Source: Flavobacteriales bacterium (lineage in GTDB: Bacteria; Bacteroidota; Bacteroidia; Flavobacteriales_E; Vicingaceae). From it: DNA of 48,057 bases. Where the stretch lies: the NCBI GenBank assembly GCA_015075325.1, contig JABTUP010000024.1:1-48057 (forward strand). Direction: 5' to 3'. Numbering within the stretch: position 1 is the stretch's first letter; each line of letters starts with the position of its first letter. A program made the translations under genes and the position numbers. The notes under the pieces are model-generated. The model saw only the letters and a list, made by a program, of their open reading frames with translations, was not told where the DNA came from and searched no databases. Shown piece after piece: positions 8,563 through 17,858 of this stretch.

Positions 8563-10326
8563 ATGCATCAAACAAAATATATCCTATTTATTATCAGTTT
8601 ATTACTACTAAATGCTTGTGTAGATAAACGTGATTTAAACACCAATACAGTTATTGCTCACATTTCTTCAAACCCAGATGGGTTACATCCATTTAACGAT
8701 AATTCGGCCGACCGTTCTTATATTTTTCAGTACACCCAAAAAACATTGGTACGAATGGATTTAGAGAAATTAGAATCCATGCCTTTTTTAATTAAAGAAA
8801 TGCCAATACCTTCTGCTGATGGATATGAATATACTTACGAATTAATTGATGGTGTAAAATGGGACGACGGTTCACCTTTAACTGTTGACGATGTAATTTT
8901 TACCACTAAAGTTCAAATTGCTCCTTTAACCAACAACACTCAAGTAAAAGGCATTTACACTTCTGTAATAGAAAGCGTTAGAAAACACCCAGAAAACCCA
9001 AACAAATTTATTTTACGCACTAAATTATTACATGTATCTAACATGGATATATATGGCGAAATATACATTCAACAAAAGAAATTTTGGGACCCAAAAGGTG
9101 TTTTAGACAACTATACTTTTGAGCAAATTAACGACCCAAACTATCAACCATCAGAAGAAATGGTTAATTGGTTTAGCGATTTCAATAGTGGCGACAACAG
9201 CTATAAACCCGAAAAACTAGTTGGTTTAGGACCTTATCAAATTACCGAATTTGTTGTGGGCAGCTACATTACTTTAACTAAAAAGAAAAATTGGTATGGA
9301 GCAAATTCAAACAAAATCTATGATAAAGCTTATCCCGAAAAAATTATTTTTAAAATTATTAACGATGATGCCGCTGCTTATTTAGCAATTAAAAACCAAC
9401 AAATTGACGTATCTACCTATCTTGGAACAACCAAACTATTAAAATTAAAAAACATCGATTATTTTAATGAAAACTACCATGCTGAGTTTATGCCTCAGTA
9501 CTCTTATTCTTACATAGGGTTAAACATGAAACCCGATGGAATTGAGCATAAACCATTTTTTGTTGACAAAAAGGTTAGAAGAGCAATAGCTCATTTAGTA
9601 CCCGTTCAAGAAATTATTGATGTAATAAACAAAGGAAAAGCCATTCGTCAGGTTTCTAACATTTCGCCTTTACAAAAAGCCTACAACCACGATTTAAAAC
9701 TGATTGAATTGGATGTTGAAAAAGCAAAAAAATTATTAGACGAAGCGGGATGGATAGATACAGATGGAGATAACATTAGAGACAAAGAAGTAAACGGACA
9801 ACGCATTCCATTTTCGTTTAAGTTGAGCTACATAAGTGGTGCTGCGGCAACTAAAGAAATGATTTTAATGATTAAAGAAAGCATGTACAAAGCTGGAGTT
9901 GATGTTATTCCTACTCCAATGGATTTTACCTTGTTTTATAAAAACGCTTACGACCATAAATTTGACGCCATGGCTGGAGGTTGGGGAGGTTCTGCATCTT
10001 ATTCAGATCCTATTCAACTTTGGCACACCGAATCGTGGGCTAACAAAGGCTCTAACTTTACAGGTTTTGGAGATGCCGAAAGCGATTCGTTAATCCGATT
10101 AGGAAATACTTCATTAGACCCTGAAAAACACATAGCTGCTGTAAAAGCATTGCAAAAGAAAATTTATGACGACCAACCTTACGTTTTTTTGTATAGCAAC
10201 ACTAGAAAAATTGCAATTCACAAACGCTTTGATAACGCCAACATGTACAACGAACGACCAGGTGTTATTTTAGGAAATTTAAAACTTAAGCCTGAATTTG
10301 GAGGCACAACATTAAAACCAGAGTAA
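8563..10326 (+). CDS. Peptide ABC transporter substrate-binding lipoprotein (SBP family 5)
   Basis: ATG at 8563 gives a lipoprotein signal peptide (MHQTKYILFIISLLLLNAC) with lipobox LNAC, so the protein is anchored in a membrane after lipidation. The body is an extracellular solute-binding protein of family 5 (OppA/DppA type): an early NPDGLHPFND segment, YTYELIDGVKWDDGSPLTVDDV, and the C-terminal half with VRRAIAHLV and KAKKLLDEAGW. It should capture short peptides and deliver them to the two permeases directly downstream (6 bp to the first). Length (587 residues) is slightly above average for the family. Peptides are favoured over nickel because of the dipeptide epimerase nearby. Confidence 0.9.
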   Translation: MHQTKYILFIISLLLLNACVDKRDLNTNTVIAHISSNPDGLHPFNDNSADRSYIFQYTQKTLVRMDLEKLESMPFLIKEMPIPSADGYEYTYELIDGVKWDDGSPLTVDDVIFTTKVQIAPLTNNTQVKGIYTSVIESVRKHPENPNKFILRTKLLHVSNMDIYGEIYIQQKKFWDPKGVLDNYTFEQINDPNYQPSEEMVNWFSDFNSGDNSYKPEKLVGLGPYQITEFVVGSYITLTKKKNWYGANSNKIYDKAYPEKIIFKIINDDAAAYLAIKNQQIDVSTYLGTTKLLKLKNIDYFNENYHAEFMPQYSYSYIGLNMKPDGIEHKPFFVDKKVRRAIAHLVPVQEIIDVINKGKAIRQVSNISPLQKAYNHDLKLIELDVEKAKKLLDEAGWIDTDGDNIRDKEVNGQRIPFSFKLSYISGAAATKEMILMIKESMYKAGVDVIPTPMDFTLFYKNAYDHKFDAMAGGWGGSASYSDPIQLWHTESWANKGSNFTGFGDAESDSLIRLGNTSLDPEKHIAAVKALQKKIYDDQPYVFLYSNTRKIAIHKRFDNANMYNERPGVILGNLKLKPEFGGTTLKPE

Positions 10327-10331
10327 ACAGC

Positions 10332-11894
10332 ATGTTAAAGTATATTTTAAAAAGATTATTCGTTTTTATTCCAACCTTAATAATGATTTCATTATTAGCG
10401 TTTGTTATCAGTATTAATGCTCCTGGCGACCCAGTAGAGCGTTTACTAAAATCTGCAAACAAAGAAGGTTCGGCTAGTGAACAATCTAACTCAACCAAAA
10501 AAGATAAAGAAGTAATTAGAAAACGATTAGGGTTGGATTTGCCCATTTTCTATTTAAGCTTAAGCACTTTGGCTGATTGTGATACGCTTTATAAAATTCC
10601 TGATAAAGCCCAACAAGAAAACTTACTAAAACTATCAAGAAAATATGGGAATTGGGATGCAGTATCGGTTTACTACCACTCGTTATTAAATTTATTAGAG
10701 CAATACGATTCGCTTAATGTGGATAAAATTTGCAACTCCTACTCTACCTATACTTACACCGAAATGAAAGTTGGAGATAGCACGTACATTGATACTGTTG
10801 CCAACTCAAAGTTTAGCAAAAACGAAATAAACGATGTAAAAAACAATTCGAGTTTCGATATCTTAACGCTGTTAGAAACCTACTCTGAAGAAACCATTGA
10901 ATCTAAATTGGTTGCCTTAAATGAAGCTTATACCAAATACCCTTTTATGGCTTCATTAGTACCTCATTTTACTGAAGTAAAAAACGCATTTGAAAGTTTA
11001 AAACAACATGCTACCCCTTGGAAAAACTATGTCCCTAAAATTATATTTTACGGAAACAACCAATACCATCGTTGGTTATTTGGCGATGCTCCATGGTTTT
11101 CCGAAGCTCAAGTTGGTCAGTTAAAAGGGGTGCTAAGAGGCGATTTTGGTATTTCATACATCGATAACCAACCTGTTTCCGATAAAATTTGGAAAAAGTT
11201 TAAAGTATCGTTTGTATTCATTTTCTTTTCTATTTTGTTTGCTTACATCATTAGTATTCCAATTGGTATTTATTCGGCTTACAAAAAAGATTCAAAATTC
11301 GACAGAACTTCATCCATTGTATTGTTCGTATTGTATTCAATGCCTTCGTTTTTTATAGGTACATTGTTACTTTATACCTTTGCCAACCCCGACATGTTGG
11401 TATGGTTCCCCGAATCAGGTTTTGAAGACCCTGCCGTATTTAAAGAAGATTGGGGAATATTTCAAAAAATAGCTCATCATTGGCCATACATGGTGTTGCC
11501 CTTAATTGCTTACACTTATGGTTCGTTTGCATTCTTAAGCCGAATTATGCGTGTGGGTATGATTGATATTATGGGACAAGATTTTGTTAGAACAGCACGA
11601 GCAAAAGGATTAAACGAAAAAACCGTTGTGCTTAAACATGCGTTAAGAAACTCGTTGCTACCTATTATTACTGTATTTGCTAATATTTTCCCTGTTGCCA
11701 TTGGTGGTTCTGTTATTATCGAAGTAATTTTCTCGCTACCAGGCATGGGATTTGAAACCTTTAGTGCAATATTAAACTACGATTATCCAATGATTGTAGC
11801 CATATTTACCATTTCAGGATTCTTAACAGTTATTGGGTATTTAATTGCCGATATTTTATATGCAGTTGTTGACCCACGTATTTCTTACAATTAG
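10332..11894 (+). CDS. Peptide ABC transporter permease, DppB/OppB type
   Basis: A 520-residue inner-membrane permease. TM1 is at about residues 9-30 (VFIPTLIMISLLAFVISI). The permease domain proper begins near residue 265 (LRGDFGISY, VSDKIWKKFKVSF). The EAA-type coupling loop is at about 415-435 (DFVRTARAKGLNEKTVVLKHALRNSLLP). Between TM1 and the permease core is an unusual insert of over 200 residues, rich in acidic and aromatic residues. It should sit in the periplasm and makes the protein about 200 residues longer than enterobacterial DppB. The gene lies 6 bp after the binding protein and 9 bp before the partner permease ATG. No ATPase gene accompanies the pair. Confidence 0.9.
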   Translation: MLKYILKRLFVFIPTLIMISLLAFVISINAPGDPVERLLKSANKEGSASEQSNSTKKDKEVIRKRLGLDLPIFYLSLSTLADCDTLYKIPDKAQQENLLKLSRKYGNWDAVSVYYHSLLNLLEQYDSLNVDKICNSYSTYTYTEMKVGDSTYIDTVANSKFSKNEINDVKNNSSFDILTLLETYSEETIESKLVALNEAYTKYPFMASLVPHFTEVKNAFESLKQHATPWKNYVPKIIFYGNNQYHRWLFGDAPWFSEAQVGQLKGVLRGDFGISYIDNQPVSDKIWKKFKVSFVFIFFSILFAYIISIPIGIYSAYKKDSKFDRTSSIVLFVLYSMPSFFIGTLLLYTFANPDMLVWFPESGFEDPAVFKEDWGIFQKIAHHWPYMVLPLIAYTYGSFAFLSRIMRVGMIDIMGQDFVRTARAKGLNEKTVVLKHALRNSLLPIITVFANIFPVAIGGSVIIEVIFSLPGMGFETFSAILNYDYPMIVAIFTISGFLTVIGYLIADILYAVVDPRISYN

Positions 11895-11903
11895 TTATTG
11901 ATT

Positions 11904-13244
11904 ATGTCAGAAAAGAAACCAAATAATTTCTCGTTCAAGCAGTATGCTTGGAAACAGTTTAAGAAAAACAAAGCTGCAATGTTTTCGTTGTATATTTTAA
12001 TTTTCTTAGTTATTTTAGCTATTTCGGCACATTTTGTTGCCAACGACCAACCATTGTACGCAAAGTATAGAGGAAAAACATTTTACCCTGCTTTTCAAAC
12101 TTATTTTAACTCAACAATTACTGATTCAACTAAAAATCCGGTTACTGGAAATTGGGAAAAATTACAATTTGACATTACCGACTGGAAACAATTGGAACTA
12201 GAAAGCGTTGTTTGGGCTCCAATACCTTATTCTCCCGAAAAACCTGATCGTTACAACAGAGAATATGTTGGACCTACAGATGTTCAGTATTACAAAAATC
12301 CTGCTGGAGAAATTATTCAAGCTCCAAAAAAATTCCGTCATCACTTAGGTACCGATGCCATTGGTAGAGATGTTGCTGCTGGTTTAATACATGGTACAAA
12401 AGTTTCGTTATTGGTTGGTATTTTATCTATGGGAATTGCTGCCTCTATTGGAATTATTTTAGGTGCTTTGGCAGGTTTTTATGGCGATAACACACTTATT
12501 GCTTCACGTTTTAGATATTACATGACAATTTTAGGTGTATTTATGGGATTTTTCTATGCCTTTATTGCTCGTAATATAGCTCTTGCTGAAAGTTTTAATG
12601 AAGGAATGGGAGCAGGTGTTTTAGCACTTTTAGTTAGCTTGGCAACCTTTTTTATTGTGGTGTTTATATTCAATACCATTGGTCGTTTAAAAATTCCAGG
12701 TTTTTTAAACAAACAAGTAACTGTACCAGTTGATTCTATTGTTTCGCGAGGAATTGAAATATTAAACTCTATGCCTAATTTACTTTTAATCATTACCATT
12801 TCTGCAATTATGAAAGAACGTAGCTTGGTTATTTTAATGGTAATTATTGGTATAACTTCTTGGACAGGTATAGCTCGTTTTACTCGTGCCGAATTTTTAA
12901 AATTACGAGAGTTAGAATTTTTACAAGCAGCCAAAGCATTAGGTTATTCTGACACTAGAACAATGTTAAAACACGCTTTACCAAACGGATTAGCTCCAGT
13001 TTTTGTATCCATTGCTTTTGGTATTGCTTCGGCAATATTAGTAGAAAGTGGTTTATCATTTTTAGGAATTGGTGTGCCAGACGAATCGGTAACGTGGGGT
13101 TCATTATTAAGTTTGGGCAGACAAGAGTTTGAAGCGTGGTGGTTGGTAATGTTTCCTGGTATAGCCATTTTTATTACCATTACGGTGTATAACCTTATTG
13201 GAGAAGGATTGCGTGATGCTTTAGACCCTAAATTAAAACAGTAA
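11904..13244 (+). CDS. Peptide ABC transporter permease, DppC/OppC type
   Basis: ATG at 11904 starts MSEKKPNNFSF; an in-frame TTG 6 nt earlier is less likely. A 446-residue inner-membrane permease. TM1 is near 25-45, followed by a periplasmic insert of about 100 residues. RHHLGTDAIGRDVAAGLIHGTKVSLLVG is the characteristic start of the DppC core. The coupling loop is REFLQAAKALGYSDTRTMLKHALPN and the end motif is ESGLSFLGIGVPDESVTWGSLL. It pairs with the upstream permease to form the channel. ATP-binding subunits must come from elsewhere in the genome. The gene ends at a hairpin terminator. Confidence 0.91.
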   Translation: MSEKKPNNFSFKQYAWKQFKKNKAAMFSLYILIFLVILAISAHFVANDQPLYAKYRGKTFYPAFQTYFNSTITDSTKNPVTGNWEKLQFDITDWKQLELESVVWAPIPYSPEKPDRYNREYVGPTDVQYYKNPAGEIIQAPKKFRHHLGTDAIGRDVAAGLIHGTKVSLLVGILSMGIAASIGIILGALAGFYGDNTLIASRFRYYMTILGVFMGFFYAFIARNIALAESFNEGMGAGVLALLVSLATFFIVVFIFNTIGRLKIPGFLNKQVTVPVDSIVSRGIEILNSMPNLLLIITISAIMKERSLVILMVIIGITSWTGIARFTRAEFLKLRELEFLQAAKALGYSDTRTMLKHALPNGLAPVFVSIAFGIASAILVESGLSFLGIGVPDESVTWGSLLSLGRQEFEAWWLVMFPGIAIFITITVYNLIGEGLRDALDPKLKQ

Positions 13245-13263
13245 TTTTAGAAAATAGTTAAAC

Positions 13264-13297
13264 CTATCTACCAAAAAACAGGTGGGTAGCTATTTTT
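13264..13297 (+). terminator. Terminator after the peptide permease operon
   Basis: Arms CTATCTACC (13264-13272) and GGTGGGTAG (13281-13289) pair fully if G-T wobbles are allowed, with an 8-nt loop. A T6 run follows at 13292-13297. Confidence 0.75.
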
Positions 13298-13314
13298 TGT
13301 TCTAACTTTACGCT

Positions 13315-14337
13315 GTGAAACTAACTATACTCCCTTATTTTCTTGAATTTATTCACCCCTTTGCTTTAGCTCATGGAACTAGAACAGGAACTCAGTTAGC
13401 TTTTGTAAAACTCGAGCACAATACTGTTGTTGCTTATGGAGAAGCCTCGCTTCCGCCATATAGAAAAGAAACAATACAAACACTTACCAATTGGGTTAAT
13501 AAGCAAAAAAACGAGGTATTGGAATTGCTTTCTGAAAATCCTTTTGAACAAACGGCTAAATTTCCGTTTTCGAAAGAACATCCATCAGCTTCAGCAGCAT
13601 TACAGTCGGCAATATTAAATTGGCACGTACAAGCTAATAAAACTCAGCTAACCAATTACGTTAAACAAACTAACCAATCGCCAAAACTAACACTAACCAT
13701 TACAAAAAACGATTTTCCATTTATTGACGAAAAACTTTCCCTTACTGAACATTTCGACTATTTTAAAATAAAACTTACTGGTACTTCAAACGACTTAGAA
13801 TTTGTAAAATCTCTTCGGTTAAAAACCTCTTTACCTTTTTGTATCGATATTAACCAAGGATATGAAAGCAAAGAAAAAGCCATTCATTTAATTTCAGCTT
13901 TAAACCAGCTAAATTGTATATTGATTGAGCAACCGCTAAAAGATTACGACCATGAAGGACATTATTGGTTAAAACAACGAACAGAATTACCTATCATTGC
14001 GGATGAATCGATTTGTTTGTACAACGATTTAGTTCAACATTACGAGGCATATTCTGGTGTTAATGTAAAGCTAATGAAATGCGGAGGGTTGTTTCAAGCA
14101 CAACAAATGCTCGATTTTGCATCGAAAATTAACCCTAACTACATTAAACTTATTGGCTGTATGTCAGAATCTTCGTTAGGTATTTCAATGGCTGCAGTAT
14201 TGTCATCGCAATGCAACATGGCCGATTTAGATGCTCCTTATCTTAATAAAAACAATCCATTTGATGGTTTTTACATAGAAAATAAAAAAATAAAACTTGC
14301 TAAAAACATAACGCCAAACAAATTCTTTTGTTTTTAA
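13315..14337 (+). CDS. Dipeptide epimerase (L-Ala-D/L-Glu epimerase-like), enolase superfamily
   Basis: GTG at 13315 is the start. This 340-residue enzyme has the muconate-lactonising subgroup fold: catalytic K151-I-K153, metal ligands D178 (CIDINQG), E205 (IEQPL) and D230 (ADES), and the second catalytic lysine K252 in VKLMKCGG. A C-terminal DLDAP segment (304-308) resembles the substrate-amine-binding DxD of Ala-Glu epimerases. Such enzymes interconvert L-Ala-D-Glu and L-Ala-L-Glu, allowing reuse of peptidoglycan peptides. Location just after a peptide importer supports this. The exact dipeptide specificity cannot be read from the sequence. Confidence 0.86.
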   Translation: MKLTILPYFLEFIHPFALAHGTRTGTQLAFVKLEHNTVVAYGEASLPPYRKETIQTLTNWVNKQKNEVLELLSENPFEQTAKFPFSKEHPSASAALQSAILNWHVQANKTQLTNYVKQTNQSPKLTLTITKNDFPFIDEKLSLTEHFDYFKIKLTGTSNDLEFVKSLRLKTSLPFCIDINQGYESKEKAIHLISALNQLNCILIEQPLKDYDHEGHYWLKQRTELPIIADESICLYNDLVQHYEAYSGVNVKLMKCGGLFQAQQMLDFASKINPNYIKLIGCMSESSLGISMAAVLSSQCNMADLDAPYLNKNNPFDGFYIENKKIKLAKNITPNKFFCF

Positions 14338-14410
14338 TAATAGGTTTTCTATTCTCAAAATCTATCTCCTACAAAACTTGCTTTGTATCGATTTAACAAC
14401 AGTTTATTCC

Positions 14411-14418
14411 TACCTTTG
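14411..14418 (+). promoter_or_regulatory. -7 promoter element of fmt
   Basis: TACCTTTG matches TAnnTTTG, 26 bp before the fmt ATG. A seven-codon frame (14431-14451) starts between the promoter and fmt and overlaps its start; it may be incidental. Confidence 0.6.
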
Positions 14419-14443
14419 GAGTTCGAAAAAATGAGTGTTATTA

Positions 14444-15400
14444 ATGAGTAAAGATTTAAGAATAGTTTTTATGGGAACTCCCGATTTTGCTGTGGAGTCG
14501 TTAAAAATTTTAGTAGAAAATAATTATAACATTGTGGGTGTAATTACTGCACCCGACAAACCTGCTGGTCGTGGTCAGAAGCTACAACAATCGGCAGTAA
14601 AAATATATGCAGAACAAGTAAATCTTAATATTTTACAACCAACCAATTTAAAATCGGAGGATTTTTTAGCCGAATTAAAAGCCTTAAATGCTAATTTACA
14701 AATTGTGGTAGCCTTTAGAATGTTACCCGAAGCAGTTTGGAACATGCCTCAATTTGGAACATTTAATTTACACGCTTCATTGTTGCCACAATATAGAGGA
14801 GCTGCCCCAATTAATTGGGCAATTATTAATGGTGAAAAATTAACCGGTGTAACCACTTTTTTTCTACAACACAAAATTGATACGGGCGATATTATCGACC
14901 AACAAAAAGTAATAATTGAGCCAAACGAAACTGCAGGAGAATTGCACGATAAACTAATGACTATCGGCTCTAAATTAGTTTTAAAAACTGTTCAAGCCAT
15001 TGAAAATAACACAATTAAAACAATTCCTCAAAATTCAAATCAGGAATTAAAAGAAGCTTTTAAAATTTTTAAACCCGATTGTAAAATAGATTGGAACTTA
15101 CCCATTGATATTATTCATAATAAAGTGCGTGGATTGAGTCCTTATCCAACTGCTTGGACAACTTTGATGAACAAAGAAAATAAGGAATTGTTGTCGTTAA
15201 AAATTTTTAAAACATTACCTGTTTTTGAAAATCATCAATTAGAACCCAAAACAATAATTGCCACAAAAAACACTATAAAAATTGCTGTTCATGGAGGCTA
15301 TATCGAAATAGTAGAACTTCAATTAGAAGGCAAAAAACGAATGGATGTTCCTGCCTTGTTAAATGGGTTTAATATCAATCAATATCAATTAATCGATTAG
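14444..15400 (+). CDS. fmt: Methionyl-tRNA formyltransferase
   Basis: ATG at 14444 gives MSKDLRIVFMGTPDFAV, the standard N-terminus; a GTG 9 nt upstream is a weaker option. The 318-residue cytoplasmic enzyme formylates initiator Met-tRNA with 10-formyl-tetrahydrofolate. The catalytic domain has the signature HASLLPQYRGAAPINWAI (active-site Asn and His region) and the DTGDI motif. The C-terminal OB-like domain includes VRGLSPYPTAW and the usual ending. Length is normal. The next gene, an MFS transporter, begins 8 bp after the stop and is likely co-transcribed. Confidence 0.95.
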   Translation: MSKDLRIVFMGTPDFAVESLKILVENNYNIVGVITAPDKPAGRGQKLQQSAVKIYAEQVNLNILQPTNLKSEDFLAELKALNANLQIVVAFRMLPEAVWNMPQFGTFNLHASLLPQYRGAAPINWAIINGEKLTGVTTFFLQHKIDTGDIIDQQKVIIEPNETAGELHDKLMTIGSKLVLKTVQAIENNTIKTIPQNSNQELKEAFKIFKPDCKIDWNLPIDIIHNKVRGLSPYPTAWTTLMNKENKELLSLKIFKTLPVFENHQLEPKTIIATKNTIKIAVHGGYIEIVELQLEGKKRMDVPALLNGFNINQYQLID

Positions 15401-15408
15401 CCTTTTTC

Positions 15409-16656
15409 TTGAATTTAATTTCTTTCATAAAACACTATCAAAAGTTAGAAAAGCATATTGTGCTATTCATTATTGCTGAGTTTTTCCTTCAACTCATCAA
15501 TACCGCATTTATGACCATTATGCTCATTTACATGGAAAAAGTGGGGTATGCCGATCATCAAAGTGCCTCATTTGTATCGTTTCGTTTTCTTGGTGTTTTG
15601 TTATTTGCTTTTCCATTGGGTTTGTTTATTAAAGGCAGAAAATTAAAACCGTTATTTTACGTTTCATCAATTCTTACCCCAACGTTGGCTTTAATTATTT
15701 TAGAAGCCATTGATTTACGTTTAGATTATTTGCTTTATGCCAGTTTGTTTTTTTGGGGAGTAAGTTTTACTGGAATTCAAATTACAGCTTTGCCCTACAT
15801 TTTACGTAATGCTAAAAAAGACACACATACAGCTGCCATCACCTTGAGTTACTCTACTTGGAGTTTTGCTGGAATTATTGGTGGAATAATCATTTATAGC
15901 CTAAGCAACATTAATCCTGTATTATTTGATGAAAAACTAATTCTTCAAATCATCTCAATTATTGGATTTATTTGTGTGCTGTTTATTTTTGGATTAAAAA
16001 ACAAAGAACACATTCCTGTAGTAGAAAAAAGCCGATTAAATTTAAATGATTTCGATTGGAAAATAATTACCAAGGCATTAGTTCCCACACTAATTATTGC
16101 TATTGGAGCTGGTTTAACTATTCCTTTTATTGGTTTATTTTTTTACAAAATACACGGTTTAGATTCCGATAAATTTGCAGCTTTAAGCGGTTTTGCCACA
16201 TTAGTGGTTTTTAGCATGGTTCTATTTGTTCCTATAATTAAAGAACGTTTGGGTTACAAATTAGCTGTTCCGTTAACACAATTGATTGCTGTTTTTGCTT
16301 TAATATTATTGGCTTTTACCGAATTAATGACCTTTGAATATGCCATTTATATTGCCATGTTTGCTTATGTTATTCGTCAACCAATGATGAATATGGCTGG
16401 ACCAATGACTTCAGATATAGTAATGAAATACGTTGGCGAAAAAAACCGTGAAATGGTAAGTGCACTAACAGCTGCCATTTGGTCGGGAAGTTGGTTTATA
16501 AGCTCTATTATTTTTCAAGTTCTAAGAAAAAGCGGAATGCAATACGTTTATGTTTTTCTAATTACCGCAGGACTTTATTTTCTGGGTGTTTTGATGTATT
16601 ACCTACCTATTTTAGATTACGAAAAAAAAGTGAAGCAAGGGCTTATTTTAGAGTAA
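15409..16656 (+). CDS. MFS transporter
   Basis: TTG at 15409 is the start, because the first ATG would remove most of the first membrane segment (IVLFIIAEFFLQLINTAFMTIMLIYM). The 415-residue protein shows about 12 hydrophobic segments in two halves, with a charged cytoplasmic loop near residues 200-215 (KNKEHIPVVEKSRLNLNDFDW). The motif RQPMMNMAGPMTSDIVM lies in the C-terminal half. It is a major facilitator family permease of unknown substrate. It follows fmt by 8 bp. Confidence 0.8.
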   Translation: MNLISFIKHYQKLEKHIVLFIIAEFFLQLINTAFMTIMLIYMEKVGYADHQSASFVSFRFLGVLLFAFPLGLFIKGRKLKPLFYVSSILTPTLALIILEAIDLRLDYLLYASLFFWGVSFTGIQITALPYILRNAKKDTHTAAITLSYSTWSFAGIIGGIIIYSLSNINPVLFDEKLILQIISIIGFICVLFIFGLKNKEHIPVVEKSRLNLNDFDWKIITKALVPTLIIAIGAGLTIPFIGLFFYKIHGLDSDKFAALSGFATLVVFSMVLFVPIIKERLGYKLAVPLTQLIAVFALILLAFTELMTFEYAIYIAMFAYVIRQPMMNMAGPMTSDIVMKYVGEKNREMVSALTAAIWSGSWFISSIIFQVLRKSGMQYVYVFLITAGLYFLGVLMYYLPILDYEKKVKQGLILE

Positions 16657-16733
16657 TTAAGCGTTAGGTATTAGGTGTCTTTTTGTTGCTCATTTTTACT
16701 TTTTACTATCGCCTAATGACTAAAGTCTTATTA
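16657..16733. repeat. Degenerate short-period repeat at a convergent junction
   Basis: Contains GCGTTAGGTATTAGGTGTC and, inverted further right, GCCTAATGACTAAAGTC. The same words recur at 27.9, 31.3 and 34.3 kb. It separates the converging MFS and ctaA genes. Confidence 0.6.
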
Positions 16734-17750
16734 CTACCTCCTAAAAGCATGCAAACTATAAACTATAGTTGAAAGCAAAACAAAAGCTCCAACCTGATGC
16801 ACAACTCCCAACCAAACTGGCACAGCATAAAGCAAAGTAAGCACACCTAGCAGAAACTGAACACCAACGGCATACAACATCAATTTTGTTGCTAATTTTT
16901 GTCGTAATGAAAGGGAATATTTACTACAAGCAACAGCAAAATATAAAATTAATGCTACTACCACATAAGCCAAATAACGATGAATAAATTGCACACCTCC
17001 TACTCCTTCAACAAAATTTTTCCAAAAAGGAGTAAGTGCTGTTACAGAATCGTTAATCCATTTGTTGCCCATTTTAGGAAACGTATTCATTACAAACCCA
17101 GCATTTAAACCAGCAACAAAAGCTCCGTAAATAATTTGCACAACGGCAATTCCAAAAATTGAATATAAAATCACTCGTAAAGCCTTAAAATCTAAAGCTT
17201 TTTCATCTTTATAAATTAAATCTAAAGCTACCCAAAAGGTATAAGCAAAGGTTAAAAATGCTGTAATCAAATGAGTTGCTAATCGGTAATGACTTACGTC
17301 GGGGTCTTTAACCAAACCACTTTTAACCATCCACCAACCAATAAAACCTTGCAAACCTCCCATTGCTAATAAAATTAAACTTTGGAAAATCATTTTTTTA
17401 GACAAGCGTTTTCTAATTAAGAAATAAATAAACGGAATAATAAAAACCAATCCTATTACTCTTCCAATAACGCGATGTAAATACTCCCAAAAGAAGATGG
17501 ATTTAAATTCCTCTAAAGTAAAATGATAATTAACCAATTGATATTCAGGATATAATTTATACTTTTCAAAAGCAACATTCCAGTCCGATTCGTTTAATGG
17601 AGGAATAAATCCCATAATGGGATTCCAATCAACCATAGAAAGTCCAGAATTGGTTAACCGAGTAATTCCTCCAATAACCACCATTAAAAAAATAAGTAAA
17701 CAGCCTGTTAATAGCCAAACAATAACCGATTTATTTTGTTGATTTTCCAT
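16734..17750 (-). CDS. ctaA: Heme A synthase (COX15/CtaA)
   Basis: A 338-residue inner-membrane enzyme that oxidises the heme O methyl group to give heme A for cytochrome oxidase. Eight membrane segments are visible. The signature GGITRLTNSGLSMVDWNPI is at residues 27-45. Four heme-ligand histidines are present, H92 (EYLHRVIGR), H160 (LATHLITAF), H257 (IHRYLAY) and H319 (VVHQVGA), as is the conserved E89. The longer first periplasmic loop and intact C-terminal half match the alphaproteobacterial/mitochondrial-type COX15. It is divergent from the beta-barrel gene at 17859. Confidence 0.93.
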   Translation of the reverse strand: MENQQNKSVIVWLLTGCLLIFLMVVIGGITRLTNSGLSMVDWNPIMGFIPPLNESDWNVAFEKYKLYPEYQLVNYHFTLEEFKSIFFWEYLHRVIGRVIGLVFIIPFIYFLIRKRLSKKMIFQSLILLAMGGLQGFIGWWMVKSGLVKDPDVSHYRLATHLITAFLTFAYTFWVALDLIYKDEKALDFKALRVILYSIFGIAVVQIIYGAFVAGLNAGFVMNTFPKMGNKWINDSVTALTPFWKNFVEGVGGVQFIHRYLAYVVVALILYFAVACSKYSLSLRQKLATKLMLYAVGVQFLLGVLTLLYAVPVWLGVVHQVGAFVLLSTIVYSLHAFRR

Positions 17751-17796
17751 AACACCAATAAAGGGACAAAGTTAACGATTGTTGAATCAGTTTTTG

Positions 17797-17827
17797 CTTG
17801 CTAATTAATAAAATGGCATTACTTTTG
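17797..17827 (+). promoter_or_regulatory. Bacteroidota-type promoter before the beta-barrel gene pair
   Basis: CTTG at 17797-17800 (-33 element, one mismatch to TTTG) and TACTTTTG at 17820-17827 (-7) are separated by the expected 19 bp. The ATG follows 31 bp after the -7 element. Confidence 0.65.
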
Positions 17828-17858
17828 AAAACAGTTATATGTTCCAAAACATATTTTT

